The position numbers and the translations under genes were made by a program. The notes beneath the pieces were generated by a model. It was given only the letters and a program-made list of their open reading frames with translations, did not search any database and was not told where the DNA came from. Positions 53,187 through 64,000 of a DNA stretch of 64,000 bases are shown piece by piece. The stretch is taken from contig JAYESD010000009.1 in the NCBI GenBank assembly GCA_036927565.1, positions 152,666,929-152,730,928 on the forward strand, written 5' to 3'. This stretch comes from Tuctoria greenei. Lineage: Eukaryota; Streptophyta; Magnoliopsida; Poales; Poaceae. Within the stretch, counting starts at the first letter, position 1. Each line of letters opens with the position of its first letter.

Positions 53187-54480
53187 ATGCCTGGGATCCC
53201 TAGGGAGGTGATTGAGCACATGCTGAAGATATATCCCGATGCATGGCCAATACACCAGAAGCCTCGGAAGCAATCAGTTGAGCGGCAAAACTTCATCAGA
53301 CAAGAAATCAAGAAGCTGCTCGAAGCTGGTTTCATCCGGGAGGTTCATCATCCACGATGGCTGGCAAACCTAGTCGTTGTACCCAAGGCCGGCGGAAAGC
53401 TTTGGATGTGTATCGACTACACCACCTTAAATAAGACATGTCCAAAAGACCCATTTCTACTACCTAGGATAGACCGGATAGTGGATTCCACCTCTAGGTG
53501 CGAACTATTGTGTTTCCTAGATGCATATTCTGGATATCATCAAATCCAAATGTCTATGGAAGATGAGGAGCATACTGCTTTCATAACAGTAGATGAGTTG
53601 TATTGCTATACTACTATGCCTTTCGGTCTCAAAAACGCTGCTTCAACTTTTGTGCGAGCCATGCACAAAACATTTGGAGAGCTCATCAGGGACTTGGTGG
53701 AGGTCTACATCAATGACATCATCTTGAAAGTGAAGAACAATGAATCACTTCTTGACAACTTGCAAGCCATCTTCGACAAGCTGCGCATTACGCGCACTAA
53801 GCTAAACCCAAACAAATGTGTCTTCGAAGTTAGCTCCGGGAAGCTCCTTGGATTCTTGGTGACTCACCGAGGAATTGAGGCAAATCCGGCGAAGATCAAG
53901 GCTATTGAAGGCATGCGGCCACCAGCCCGCATCAAGGATGTCCAGAAGCTAACTGGATGTCTACCTGTGCTCAGTCGGTTCATCTCGAGACTGGCAGAGC
54001 AGGCGCTTCCTTCTTCAAGTTATTGAGGAAGTCCTGACCATTCAAAAGGTGTTCCAAGAGCTCAAGCAGCTCCTCACCATACTACCAATCTTGGTAGCTC
54101 CGAATCCTGGTGAGCCTCTTTTGCTTTACATTTAGGCAACTACAGAGGTTGTCAGCATGGTCCTGGTCATGGAGAGACTGGTGCCACCTATAGTTCAAGA
54201 GACCAGACCCCCCCCCCCCCCCCGGGAGGGCCCGAAGCAATTGGAAGGCGAGTTTGGGTCCCATCCCCCAGGCACGGATCCTCAAGGCGAGATGCTAGAG
54301 GATCAACCTCTCTCAACTGAGGGAGTTCTCACGGCTGAAGAAGAAGTTCTGGACCCCTCCGGGAGGGTCTGAAAAGCTCAAGAAGAAGGTCCAGACCCCT
54401 CCAGGAGGGTCCGAGTTGATGAAGAAGAAGCCTCAGGCCCTTCTGGGAAGGTTCGGACAGTCGAGCAGCCAGTTTAGTTC
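53187..54480 (+). pseudogene. Reverse transcriptase and RNase H (first part) of element E
   Basis: An open RT frame to 54026: KQSVERQNFIRQEIKKLLEA, MCIDYTTLNKTCPKDPFLLP, FLDAYSGYHQIQMS, TMPFGLKNAASTF and the active-site box VEVYINDIILKV. YIND replaces YxDD (AAT at 53712-53714), which removes a catalytic Asp. After a frameshift comes LLLYI*ATTEVVSMVLV and a long Pro/Gly/Glu-rich linker with a 14-C tract at 54211-54224 and the units DPSGRV, DPSRRV and GPSGKV. TAG follows in PV*FISEV. Confidence 0.9.
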
Positions 54481-55430
54481 ATTAGCGAAGTACTACATGA
54501 TGCCAAGACTCGATATATTGAGGTGCATAAGTTGCTCTATGCAGTTCTTATCACTTCAAGGAGGCTACATCACTACTTCCAAGCCCACAAGATATCAGTG
54601 GTAACCTCCTATTCATTGCATGCTATACTGCGTAACCCCAATTCTACAGGAAATATTGCAAAGTGGGCAGCAGAGCTGGCAGAGTTTGATCTGGAATTCT
54701 TGTCTCGACATGCTATCAAGAGTTAGGCATTGGCTGATTTCGTGGTGGAGTGGACCCCTTCTTCATCAAATCCAGGGGGCCCCAGTGAACAGAAGCCAAA
54801 ACCCAAGGTCCCCATCTTCACCGAGCCTCACTGGACTCTCTACTTCGACAGCTCCGTGCAGAAGCAGGGGGGCGGAGTTGGAATCCTTCTCCTCGCTCCG
54901 ACCGGGGAGAAGGTCAAGTACATGGTACAACTTGACTTCAAGGCAACCAATAACATGGTGGAGTATGAAGCTCTCATCTACGGACTCAAGGTGGTGCTAT
55001 CATGTGGCGTCAAGCAGCTACTGGTGAAGGGTGACTCGCAACTCATCATCAAGCAAGTTAAAGGCAAATGCAACTGCTACAACCCACAACTTGTTCCTTT
55101 CCTCCTTGAAGTCCATAAGCTCCATAAAGACTTCCATGTTCTGGACCTCTGCCATGTTCAGCGTCTCAACAACACAGAAGATGATGAACTCTCAACGAAA
55201 GCTTCAACTAGAGCTCAAGCTCCCGACGAAGTTTTTGTCAAGAGATTGTCAAGACCTACCGCTCAGCCTGCCGAATTGAGTGAAGGGGGTGAGACCAGCA
55301 CCCAGAAGCTGGCGGTCCCGGTGTCCCTGTTACCATGGCATCCCCCAAGGACCGTAGGCGCTGTAAGAACCTCCAAGCAACCCAACGCGCAAGATCTAGA
55401 GGATCAAGTCAGTTTTGATGCATAGATCTC
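54481..55430 (+). pseudogene. RNase H end and archaeal-type RNase H of element E
   Basis: FISEVLHDAKTRYIEVHKLL, GNIAKWAAELAEFDLEFLS, a TAG at 54724-54726, then an open frame with TLYFDSSVQKQGGGVGILLL, VQLDFKATNNMVEYEALIYG, LLVKGDSQLIIKQVKG and LSTKASTRAQAPDEVF to a stop at 55423-55425. The archaeal-type domain keeps its frame, unlike A and B, but has D.S for the usual DGS and MVEYEA for MAEYEA. Confidence 0.88.
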
Positions 55431-56181
55431 GGAGATCCGGAGCTACTTGAAAGATAACATCCTTCCTGAAGATGGTGTATCCACTGATCGGATCGTTAGA
55501 TTGGCTAAAAGATACATGCTGGCAGAAGGGGATATCTACCAGTGCGGTGCCAACAACGTCCTAATGCGGTGCATTGCCCAGGAAGAAGCTTGCGAGCTCC
55601 TCGCGGAGATCCATGGAGGCAAGTGTGGGAACCACGCGTCTTCATGCACATTGGTTGGTAAAGCCTTTCGACATGGCTTTTACTGGCCTACAGCACTCCA
55701 GGATGCAGTTGAGCTGGTAAAAAAGTGTGAAGTGTGACAGTTCCACATGAAACAAATTCACACACCGGCTCAGTCGATGCAAATGATACCTCCTACATGG
55801 CAATTCGCTGTGTGGGGGATAGACATTTTGAGACCTTTCCCAAAAGCCGTCGGAGGTTACAAGTTCCTGTATGTCGCCATCGACAAGTTCACTAAGTGGC
55901 CGAAAGCTACTCCAGTTGTGACAATCAACAAGCAATCTGCTATCAAGTTCTTGAAGTTCATAGTTTGCAGATTTGGAGTTCCGAGCAGAGTCGTAACTGA
56001 CAACGGAACCCAATTCACAAGTGCAGCATTCCAAGAATATTGTGAAGACCTCGACATACAAGTCAACTACACATCAGTAGCTCACCGACAAGTAATGGCC
56101 AAGACGAGAGAGCAAACGTAGAAATATTGGAAGGACTCAAGACGCGCACATAAGAGTGCTTGAAAAAACATGGAGCCTACT
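55431..56181 (+). pseudogene. Integrase of element E (cut by G2)
   Basis: LKDNILPEDGVSTDRIVRLA, CGANNVLMRCIAQEE, HGGKCGNHASSCTLVGKAF, a TGA at 55735-55737 where the zinc ligand Cys-Arg region is expected, then the core GIDILRPFPKAVGGYKFLYV and VVTDNGTQFTSAAF. A frameshift follows at 56087 before the Glu motif. The text ends in KKHGA at 56181, where G2 begins; the C-terminal third is absent. Confidence 0.88.
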
Positions 56182-57303
56182 TGTAACACCCTCATTTTCA
56201 TCCATCATGCATTGCATACATTCTAGTACATGTTTAATATTTAGCAACATAAAAAGGAATAAGTTTAAAATTGATTTGGAACAAAACTACACTTAACAAT
56301 TCTGGGAAGTGCGGACTAGTCTGATTTTTGTGTGGACTAGTCCGATTTCTTTCTGACCTCGCTCGGACTTGTCCGTTTTTCTGCGGACTAGTCTGTTTTT
56401 GCCTCTGGACACTTTTGGACTTGTCCGGTCTTGTGCGGACCAGTCTGGTGTTCCAATTCCCTTCGAGATTTCGCTAACTCCCTGGACTTGTCCGGACTAG
56501 TCCGGTGTTCCAGCGGACTTGTCCATTTTCCCCTCTGACTAAAGTCGGACTTGCCCGATTTTAGACCAGACTTGTCTGTTTTTCCCCTCTCTATAAGTTC
56601 GGACTTGTCCGATGTCCAGTCAGGACTTGTGTGATTTCTCTCTGGACAACTTTGGACTAGTCCGGCCCTTTTCGGACTTGTCCGATATATCGCGACTTCG
56701 AGTTGAACTTTTGTTTCACGACTTGTTTCTTGTGTTTTACTTTAAGTGGGCCTAGGGTCGTCGTGCCTAACTCTTTTAGAGCCCATGTGGGACTCTAAAC
56801 TGACCTATACTCATATCAAACTCGAAATCCATCTAACCCTAGCCTCCACCTCTATATAAACAACCCCACCTCTTGGCTTGACATCTATTTGCCACTTTTC
56901 CACCTCACCCAAACCCTAGCTCGTGAATAGCCTCCACCAAGGAGGGAGAAGGAGATCTAGAGCAACGAGAAGAAGAGGAGGAAACGAAAGAGGATCAAGA
57001 CCTCCATCAACTTCGCGTTTTTCATCAACAATCCACCATCAAGTTCTTCATCAACCCTAGATCATCAAGATACAAGTTTTACCTCCAAGATCCTTGATTC
57101 ATTGGAGTTCTAAACACCTAGTACACCTTCTATTCTCTTTTCCTTACATGAATTCAACCTCGTCTCTCCAAATTCACTTCGATCTAGAAAACCTTAATTT
57201 GTTGATCCTGCGTAGTGCGGACTAGTCCGGCCCCCTGCGGACTTGTATGATTTTGCAATCTAAATTGTGTGAATTGATTATCAAATTGTTTCGAATCAAA
57301 TAC
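56182..57303 (+). mobile_element. G2: 5' part of a gypsy LTR, plus orientation
   Basis: Starts TGTAACACCCTC in the integrase of E and runs 1122 bp with the same sequence order as the reverse complement of F's LTR start (60117 downward). It carries about 15 CGGACTAGTCCG-like words at 56310-56690, TATATAAA at 56853-56860 and a leader-like CTCATCAACC region. It is cut at 57303 by F; the rest of G2 lies beyond the window. Confidence 0.85.
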
Positions 57304-60117
57304 TATGACACTCGGTTCCAAAAATGAACCAAGTGAACGCATATGTGTGCCCAGGATGTTCAACACACATTCACGAGTGCATTCACAATGAGTATACAGA
57401 AAATTACCACAGAACAAGATTAATTAACCAGATTTTATTACACAAACCATATTATCCTTGATTACAAGCTCTAATGAATATTTATGACAAGTTCAACTAA
57501 TGCAGCGGAAATAAACTAATTAAGCAACTAAGCAAACTAAGCATAAGGGATAGCGCAACTCCAATAACACCAAAGGCAAGCTGACGGTAAACACGGCCTA
57601 GAACTCCGCATTATCACCATTAAACTCCCAATCCTGACATGCAACTGTTGGGGGGAATTGCAAGAGTGAGTACATGTCGTACTCAGCAAGTGTGGAAAGT
57701 ATGACATGTGGCTGATCCAAATGACGACAATAATAATGGCAAAGTGCTGAAAAGTACATTAAAATATTTGAAAAGCAATATATTATATTTATATGAATCA
57801 AACCCATCATAATCATAAGTAATATCATAATACCAGTCCATAACTCACCATCCTCATCAATAATTTCAGATTTCACCATTCGCCAATAACCATATTCAAT
57901 ACCAGAAATTAATACATAACCATAATACCAACCATAACCATCCCAATTTCCCTCTAATCATGGAAGTTGTCCAGATGCTCATAACCGGGAGCACGGCTAT
58001 CATGATAGTTTTGATAGACTCTGCAGAGTTTGTACCGCTTTACCCACGTGTTTGTGATTTCATCACCTTTCGATGACTATAGAATCTCAATTATGCCGTC
58101 TCACACTTCCGTAGGTGTGTGGCCATGAGATCACAAAATAGCCTTTACAAAGGGATTACTAGCCTATTTAGACCCCACTGAGGTTTCACCGGTGGCGATG
58201 TCTCCTACCGAGCACATCTTCAACCAAGGGCCCCCTCTTGAGCCATTCGGATCCCAGGGTAGTCCCACCAATCATCAACAAACCCAATCAGACTACCCCT
58301 TCCCCGAGCGTCCTTAATGGTCCAAATAGCACTGGCAAAGCCCTAATTAATCAGCTACGCCGCACCCATACTTGGCCTCGTGGTGGCACTATAATCCTGG
58401 CTTATTCTCGCATGAACCGGTCCTTAGATCTAAAGCAAGCAAAACCACCATAACATCCAACCCATCCACATACCAGGCTTACTTAGATTACCCATTACCA
58501 TATCATATTTAACCAATCCATGTTAACCATAATCTCATCCATACATAATTAAATTGAGTGGTATAGTTGGTTTCCCATCCCAGTTGATTAAGCGAAGCAA
58601 AAGGTAAAAAGCCCATCCCGACTCTCTACCATAATTCCAGGTGACAAGGGTGGTTAAACAATTCTAGTAAACTTCCTATCATAGGGTTCCCATCAAATTG
58701 ACACAAGCATGCAGTTTTACAAACAAAACATTTATTTTAAAACAGGATCAATATGCTTCAAGGACACTTGCCTTGCTCTTGCGGTTGATTAGGGTCAAAG
58801 CCTTCAAACTCTTGGTGCTGTAGATCCTCCACGACACTTTCTAGTGCAAATCCGTCTAATCCACACAATAAACATACAAGACAAGAAACACAATCAAAGA
58901 GTGCACAAATATTACTCAATATGTCATGACATGCATGATTGATGCAAATGCAAGGTAGAACTTGTCAATAGATTGCTTTTAATGGTCAATAACTAGTTCT
59001 AATAGATTTTAACAAGTTTATACAGGTTTGGATGTGATTAGATCAAACTTTAGAATCGATTCAACACAATTTAACCAGAAAGATCGGACTAGTCCGCTAG
59101 GGACCGGACAAATCTGCACTGTGCGAGATCAGCAGATTAGGGTTTTATAGATCGACGTAAATTTGGAGATTAGGGGTTGAATTCACGTAAGGAAAAGAGA
59201 ATAGAAGGTATACCAAGTGTTTAGAACTCCAATGCATCAAGAAACTTGGAGGTAGCACTTGGATCTTGGTGATCTAGGGTTGGTGATGAACTTGGAGATG
59301 GATTGGTGATGAAGAACGAAACTTGGTGGAGATCTTGATCCTCTTTCGTTTCCTCCTCTTCTTCTTCTTGCTTGGGATCTTCTCCTCCCCCCTTGATGGT
59401 GGCTCTCCACGAACTAGGGTTTGGGTGGGGTGGAAAAGTGGCAAATAGATGTCAAGCAAAGGGGTGGGGTTGTTTATATAGAGGTGGAGGCTAGGGTTAG
59501 ATATATTTCGAGTTTGGGATGAGTAGAGGCCGGTTTAGAGTCCCACATGGGCTCTAAAAGAGTTAGGCACAATGTCCCTAGGCCCACTTAACGTGAAACC
59601 CAAGAAACAAGTCGTAAAACAAAAGATCAACTCGGAGTCGCGAAATATCGGACAAGTCCAAAAAGGACCAGACTAGTCCGAAGTCATCCAGAGAGAAAAT
59701 CGAACAAGTCTGGCAAAAAATCGGACAAGTCCGACTTTAAACAGAGAGGAAATCGGACAAGTCCGCTGGAACACCGGATTAGTCCGGAAAAGTCCAAGGA
59801 CTTAGCGATTTTTCAAGGATTCTTGGAATATCGGACTAGTCCACACAAAATCAGACAAGTCCAAAAGTTTCCAGAGCCAAAATCGGACTAGTTCGCACCA
59901 AAAACGGACAAGTTCGTTTTTAGTCAGAGAGAAATCAGACTAGTCCTCAGTAAAATCGGACTAGTCCGCACTTTCCTGCATTTTATGTGCGGTTTTATTC
60001 GAAATTAATTTTAAATGCTCCAAATCAATTTTAAACTCGTTCCTCTTTATGTGGGTTAATGTTAAACATGTATATGAGTGTATGTAGGGCATGATGCATG
60101 AAAATGAGGGTGTTACA
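57304..60117 (-). repeat. 3' LTR of element F
   Basis: 2814 bp, on the element strand TGTAACACCCTC (60117) to AGTGTCATA (57304). TATATAAA is at 59479-59472 on the element strand. CGGACTAGTCCG-like words cluster at 59640-59975, plus two near 59090. The part 57420-58900 is homologous, inverted, to 48700-50100 of G1. Confidence 0.88.
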
Positions 60118-61365
60118 AACCTACCCCCCTTAAAATGAATCTTGCCCTCGAGATTCGACGCAGAAGAGAAGAGATAGGGAAATTGCTTCTTGAGATCATC
60201 CTCCAATTCCCACGTTGCTTCTTTTTCTGTGTGGTGCTTCCATTGAACTTTACACCATCGAATCACCTTGTTCCTTGTGACTCTCTCCTGGGTTTCCAAG
60301 ATCTTAACCGGTTGCTCGGCATAAGTCAAATCTTCCTCTAATTCCAGTCCTTCCATTGGAACTTCTTCTTCCGGTACTCTTAAGCACTTCTTGAGCTGGG
60401 AAACATGAAAGACATCATGGACACCCAAAATATGAGCTGGCATCTCCAACTTATATGCTACTTCTCCTCTTTTGTCCAAAATCTTGAACGGTCCAATATA
60501 GCGAGGTGCGAGATTGCCTCTTATGTTAAACCTCTTATGACCCCTCATTGGTGACACCTTGAGGTAAACAAAATCTCCCACTTCAAAGGTTAATTTCCTT
60601 CTTCTATTGCCCGCATAGCCTTTTTGACTTGATTGGGCAGCCCTTAAGTTTTCACGAATTATTTGGACTTGCTTTTCGGCTTCTTGCAACACATCCGGAC
60701 TAAATACTTGAGTTTCTCCTGCCTCATTCCAGAATAAAGGTGTCCTACACTTCCTCCCATAAAGCGCTTCATACGGTGACATCTTCAAACTTGCTTGGTA
60801 ACTATTGTTGTATGAAAATTCTGTATATGGCAAGCTTTTGTCCCAACTCTTCCCATGCTTTAAAGAACAAGCTCTTAACATGTCCTCCAAAATTTGATTG
60901 GTCCTCTCGGTTTGTCCATCCGTTTGAGGGTGATATGCTGAACTAAAATTCAACCTCGTTCCCACAGCTTCATGCAATTTTTTGCCAAAACCTGGAAGTG
61001 AATTGTGAACCTCTATCTGAGACTATCTTCTTCGGTACTCCGTGTCGACACACAATATGCTCCATGTATATTTCGGCCAATTGTGCAACTGTATATTTGG
61101 TCTTCACAGGGACAAAATGAGCTGACTTGGTCAAGCGATCCACAATTACCCAAATTGAGTCATACCCGGATTGAGTACGTGGTAACCCGACTATGAAGTC
61201 CATATCGATTTCTTCCCACTTCCATTCCGAGATCTTCAATGGTTGTAATAATCCAGCTGGCCTTTGATGTTCCGCCTTGACTCGTTGACACACATCACAC
61301 AACGCCACATATTCAGCTATGTCCTTTTTCATGCTATCCCACCAATAGCAAGCCTTGAAGTCTTT
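59961..61365 (-). pseudogene. Integrase with chromodomain-like end, element F
   Basis: Zinc-binding segment HPGCTKMYKDFKACYWW...CDVCQRVKAEHQRP. Core: MDFIVGLPRTQSGYDSIWVI, IVSDRGSQFTSRFW and, after a one-base insertion in an A run near 60980, YHPQTDGQTERTNQILEDML. C-terminal part: VGDFVYLKVSPMRG, APRYIGPFKIL and HDVFHVSQLKKCL, then a chromodomain-like end (PVKILETQERVTRNKVIRWC, VQWKHHTEKEATWELEDDLK). The frame stays open through the polypurine tract and ends at 59961, 157 nt inside the LTR. Chromodomains of this group are thought to guide insertion to heterochromatin. Confidence 0.92.
60118..60131 (-). promoter_or_regulatory. Polypurine tract of element F
   Basis: The element strand reads AAGGGGGGTAGGTT directly before TGTAACACC. 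Confidence 0.8.
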
Positions 61366-63254
61366 GTACATCTTCGTACAACCAGGGTGAATCGAGTACG
61401 GCGAGTCATGTGCCTCCTTTAATATTGTCTCCCGAATATGCTTCACCTTAGGCACAACGATTCTCTTTCCAGGCCATAAGGTACCATGTTCGTCTTCATC
61501 AAATCTGAATTCTCTCCCTTCCTCGGCCCTGTCCTTGATTTCCTTGATCTCTTCATCTGCGGTTTGTGCCTCTCCAATTTCTTGCTCCAAGGTTGGGTTT
61601 AACTCCATCATCTCCATCTCATTTACAAATCCAAGGTTCAACCTTTCAAACTCCTTACATAACTCAGATGGTAACTCTCGTACTGTGAGTTGATGACTTA
61701 CTCCCTTCCTACTCAAAGCATCGGCCACTACATTGGCCTTTCCCGGATGATAGTTGATCCCCAAATCATAATCTTTGATGAGCTCCAACCATCTTCGTTG
61801 CCTCAAGTTCATATCCGTTTGTGTGAAAATATACTTCAAACTCTTATGATCCGTATAAATTTCACACCTATGTCCAAGGATATAGTGTCTCCAAATCTTC
61901 AATGCATGTACCAGGGCCGCGAGATCAAATCGTGTGTGGGGTAATTCTGCTCATGTTTCTTCAATTGTCTTGATGCATAGGCGACCACTTGACCTTCTTG
62001 CATCAATACACATCCAAGTCCTTGTCTCGATGCGTCACAATAAATATCAAAACTCTTGCTCGCATCCGGCAATACCAAAACTGGGGTTGTTGTTAACCTC
62101 TTCTTTAACTCCTCAAAACTATTTTGATAAGCTTGAGTCCATTGGAAAGCCTTTCCCTTCATTAGCAATTCCAGCATGGGCTTGGCTATCTTGGAAAAGT
62201 CCTTGATGAATCTACGGTAATATCCAGCCATCCCAAAAAAACTCCTTATTTTCTTGACATTTTGCGGCGGTTCCTACTTCAACACGTCTCTCACTTTTCC
62301 AGGTTCAACCGATACTCCTCCTCCTGAGATGATATGACCCAAAAACGACACCTCTCTCAACCAAAATTGACACTTGTTAAACTTGGCATACAATTGATGC
62401 TCCCTCAATTTCTGCAACGTAAGCCTCAAGTGTTCCTCATGTTCCCTCTCATCCTTCGAGTAGATCATAATATCATCAATAAACATCACAACGAACTTAT
62501 ACAAGTACTCCATGAAGACCTTATTCATGAGGTACATAAAGTAGGCAGGCGCATTTGTCAATCCAAAAGACATCACAGTGTACTCATAAGATCCATACCG
62601 TGTCCTAAAAGCTGTCTTGGGTATGTCCAATGGTCTAATCTTCATTTGAAAATATCCCGACCTCAAATCAATCTTAGAGAAGACACAAGCACCCTTCATC
62701 TGATCAAACAAGTCTTCTATGCGTGGCAAGGTGTACTTGTTCTTGATTGTTACCTCGTTGAGGGCTCGGTAATCTACGCACATCCTTTGGGATCCATCCT
62801 TCTTGTCCACGAATAGAACAGGCGCTCCCCAAGGTGAAGAGCTAGGGCTAATAAAACCCTTCTCTAATTGCTCTTGAATTTGCTTCTTGAGCTCCGCTAA
62901 TTCCATAGGAGGCATCCTATACGGCCTCTTAGCTATAGGTGCAGTTCCAGGTATTAAGTAAATAACAAACTTAATGTCTCGATCAGGTGGCATACCTGGC
63001 AACTCGTCCGGAAAAACATCCAAAAATTCACACACCACCGGAATCTCCTCAATTGCGGCACCGTCCATATGATTCAACTCCAATTGCTTTGGTGCGGTTT
63101 GAGATGCTTCAAATTCTACGATAATCTCTTCCTCATTGGTCAACTTTACCGTCTTTGTGGCACACTCAATAACTCCATTGTGCTTCCGAAACCAGTCCAT
63201 ACCAAGTATAATGTCCAATCCTTGGGAATCCAAAACAATGAGGTTGGCGGACAA
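61366..63254 (-). pseudogene. Reverse transcriptase and RNase H of element F
   Basis: 63254-62274 gives protease end and RT: LDSQGLDIILGMDWFRKHNG, PYRMPPMELAELKKQIQEQL, GAPVLFVDKKDGSQRMCVDY, VFSKIDLRSGYFQMKI and the active site FVVMFIDDIMIYS (FIDD). TAG at 62276-62274 interrupts the frame, which continues 62231-61899 with SFFGMAGYYRRFIKDFSKIA and RNase H FDIYCDASRQGLGCVLMQ. A small deletion after YPTHDL shifts the frame near 61925; 61902 onward reads KIWRHYILGHRCEIYTDHKS and GKANVVADALSRK. Three lesions are counted from RNase H to RT. Confidence 0.92.
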
Positions 63255-63256
63255 GT

Positions 63257-64000
63257 CTACCCCCTTATTCTAAGGCTTACTTTTGGACATACTATATTTG
63301 TCCTCATCTCTCCTCCAAGAGACTTAACCAATAGAGTAAACTTCATACGAGAGATAGGCAAACTATACTTGGCAACATATTTCGATGCAATGAATGAATG
63401 CGATGCTCCAGAATCAAATAATATAGTCATGAGGTTGGAGTTTGTGAGAAACATACCAATGACCACGTCATCCGCTTGTTGAGCATCCTCCGTAGAGACA
63501 TGGTTCACGTTGCCACGAGCAAAATTCCGCTGTCCATGGTTCCCTTGTGGTTGTCCTCCATTGGGTCTTGGGTTTTGCCTCGGTACATTGCTTCCTTGAC
63601 CAAGGCCTGACTTAGGACATTGATGCGCAAAGTGTCCAGCTTCTATGCAAGTATAACACTTTTTAACTCCACCAAAATTATTGGGACGTGCTTGGTTTTG
63701 AGCACTTGCAACAGGAAAATTAGCACGAGGCGCATAAGGCATTGGGGGCCTAGGTGCTTGCATGACAGGGCGCTGCTGCACAAACTGAGTTGGGCGCGGT
63801 GCGAATCCAGGGCGTTGAGGAGGAATAGAAGAGCTGTAATAAGGCGCATTGGGTGGTGCAAAGCGAGGGCACACATTACTTCCTTGTTGCTATCCTTGAT
63901 ATGGCGCCTTTCTCTTGTTGTCTTGCTCCATCTCACGAATCTTGTTCTCAACCACAATTGCTTTGTCCACAAGCGTCTGAAAATTTGCATAGTCACAATT
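63257..64000 (-). pseudogene. gag C-terminus and protease start of element F
   Basis: From the window edge: DYANFQTLVDKAIVVENKIR, a TAG near 63894-63892, a Pro-rich stretch (PPQRPGFAPRPTQFVQQRP), a CCHC zinc knuckle CYTCIEAGHFAHQC, then protease with TILFDSGASHSFIASKYVAK. A one-base deletion in a G run near 63265 breaks the frame before RT. The gag N-terminus lies outside the window. Confidence 0.9.

Larger units (their letters stand above)
45331..56181 (+). mobile_element. Element E: Tat gypsy element, same family as A, split by G1, H2 and G2
   Basis: A plus-strand element starting with a truncated LTR (45331-45924) at the end of the D array. gag follows to 47135, G1 intervenes, gag/protease runs 50239-51093, H2 intervenes, then protease end, RT, RNase H, archaeal RNase H and integrase run to 56181, where G2 begins. 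The sequence is closest to element A. Many stops, and an RT active-site change, make it inactive. Confidence 0.92.
57304..64000 (-). mobile_element. Element F: chromodomain gypsy (Tekay/Del-like), 3' part
   Basis: A minus-strand element with its 3' LTR at 57304-60117, polypurine tract 60118-60131, and integrase with a chromodomain-like C-terminus, RNase H, RT, protease and gag running to the window edge. The left flank of its LTR is AATAC (57299-57303), the candidate duplication; the other end is outside. It is inserted head-to-head in an LTR of its own family (G2). Confidence 0.9.

Overview
The window looks like repeat-rich heterochromatin of a grass nuclear genome. Evidence: nested LTR retrotransposons of typical plant lineages (Tat-type Ty3/gypsy with an archaeal-type RNase H, a SIRE/Maximus-type Ty1/copia, a chromodomain Tekay/Del-type gypsy), an L1-like LINE, and a short Stowaway-like MITE with the grass-typical CTCCCTTCGTCCC end. 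I see no host gene, tRNA or rRNA gene. Almost every coding region is a retrotransposon gene, most of them broken. The species cannot be named from the sequence.

Layout. Element A (Tat gypsy, minus strand) enters from the left edge, runs to 5608, resumes at 19324 and ends with its 5' LTR at 23059. It is split in its reverse transcriptase by element B (5609-19323, related Tat subfamily, 5-bp duplication ATCTT). A is itself inserted in a LINE whose 3' part is 23060-25242, followed by a MITE (25250-25329). Element D (Tat-related, minus strand) starts with its 3' LTR at 25552. It has a plus-strand antisense gene to 29976, then a large 70-bp tandem array. The array is split by solo LTR H1 (30885-32508) and copia element C (33345-43785), and runs on to 45330. 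There element E (Tat, plus strand, same family as A) interrupts D. E is split by a solo LTR of about 3.1 kb, G1 (47136-50238), by solo LTR H2 (51094-52762), and by G2 (56182-57303). F (57304 to the window end, minus strand, same family as G2) is inserted in G2. The nesting D > E > G2 > F is four levels deep.

How the parts work together. The minus-strand frames of A and B give gag, protease, reverse transcriptase, RNase H, a second archaeal-type RNase H and integrase. A second gene on the opposite strand, convergent with pol, encodes a protein with a conserved N-terminal domain, a Pro/Glu/Ala-rich linker, a long coiled coil and a conserved C-terminal domain. In B and D it carries a candidate 79-nt phase-2 intron at the same place. 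In A, B and D its stop codon is followed by the same poly(A)-like region and then a conserved hairpin. Between the two convergent genes lies a 70-bp minisatellite, a few units long in A and B and expanded to a modular array in D.

The most interesting material is the antisense gene module, the modular satellite, the repetitive insertion in RNase H of the Tat elements, palindromic words shared across lineages, and a three-LTR form of element B. Divergences and dates are hand counts and approximate.
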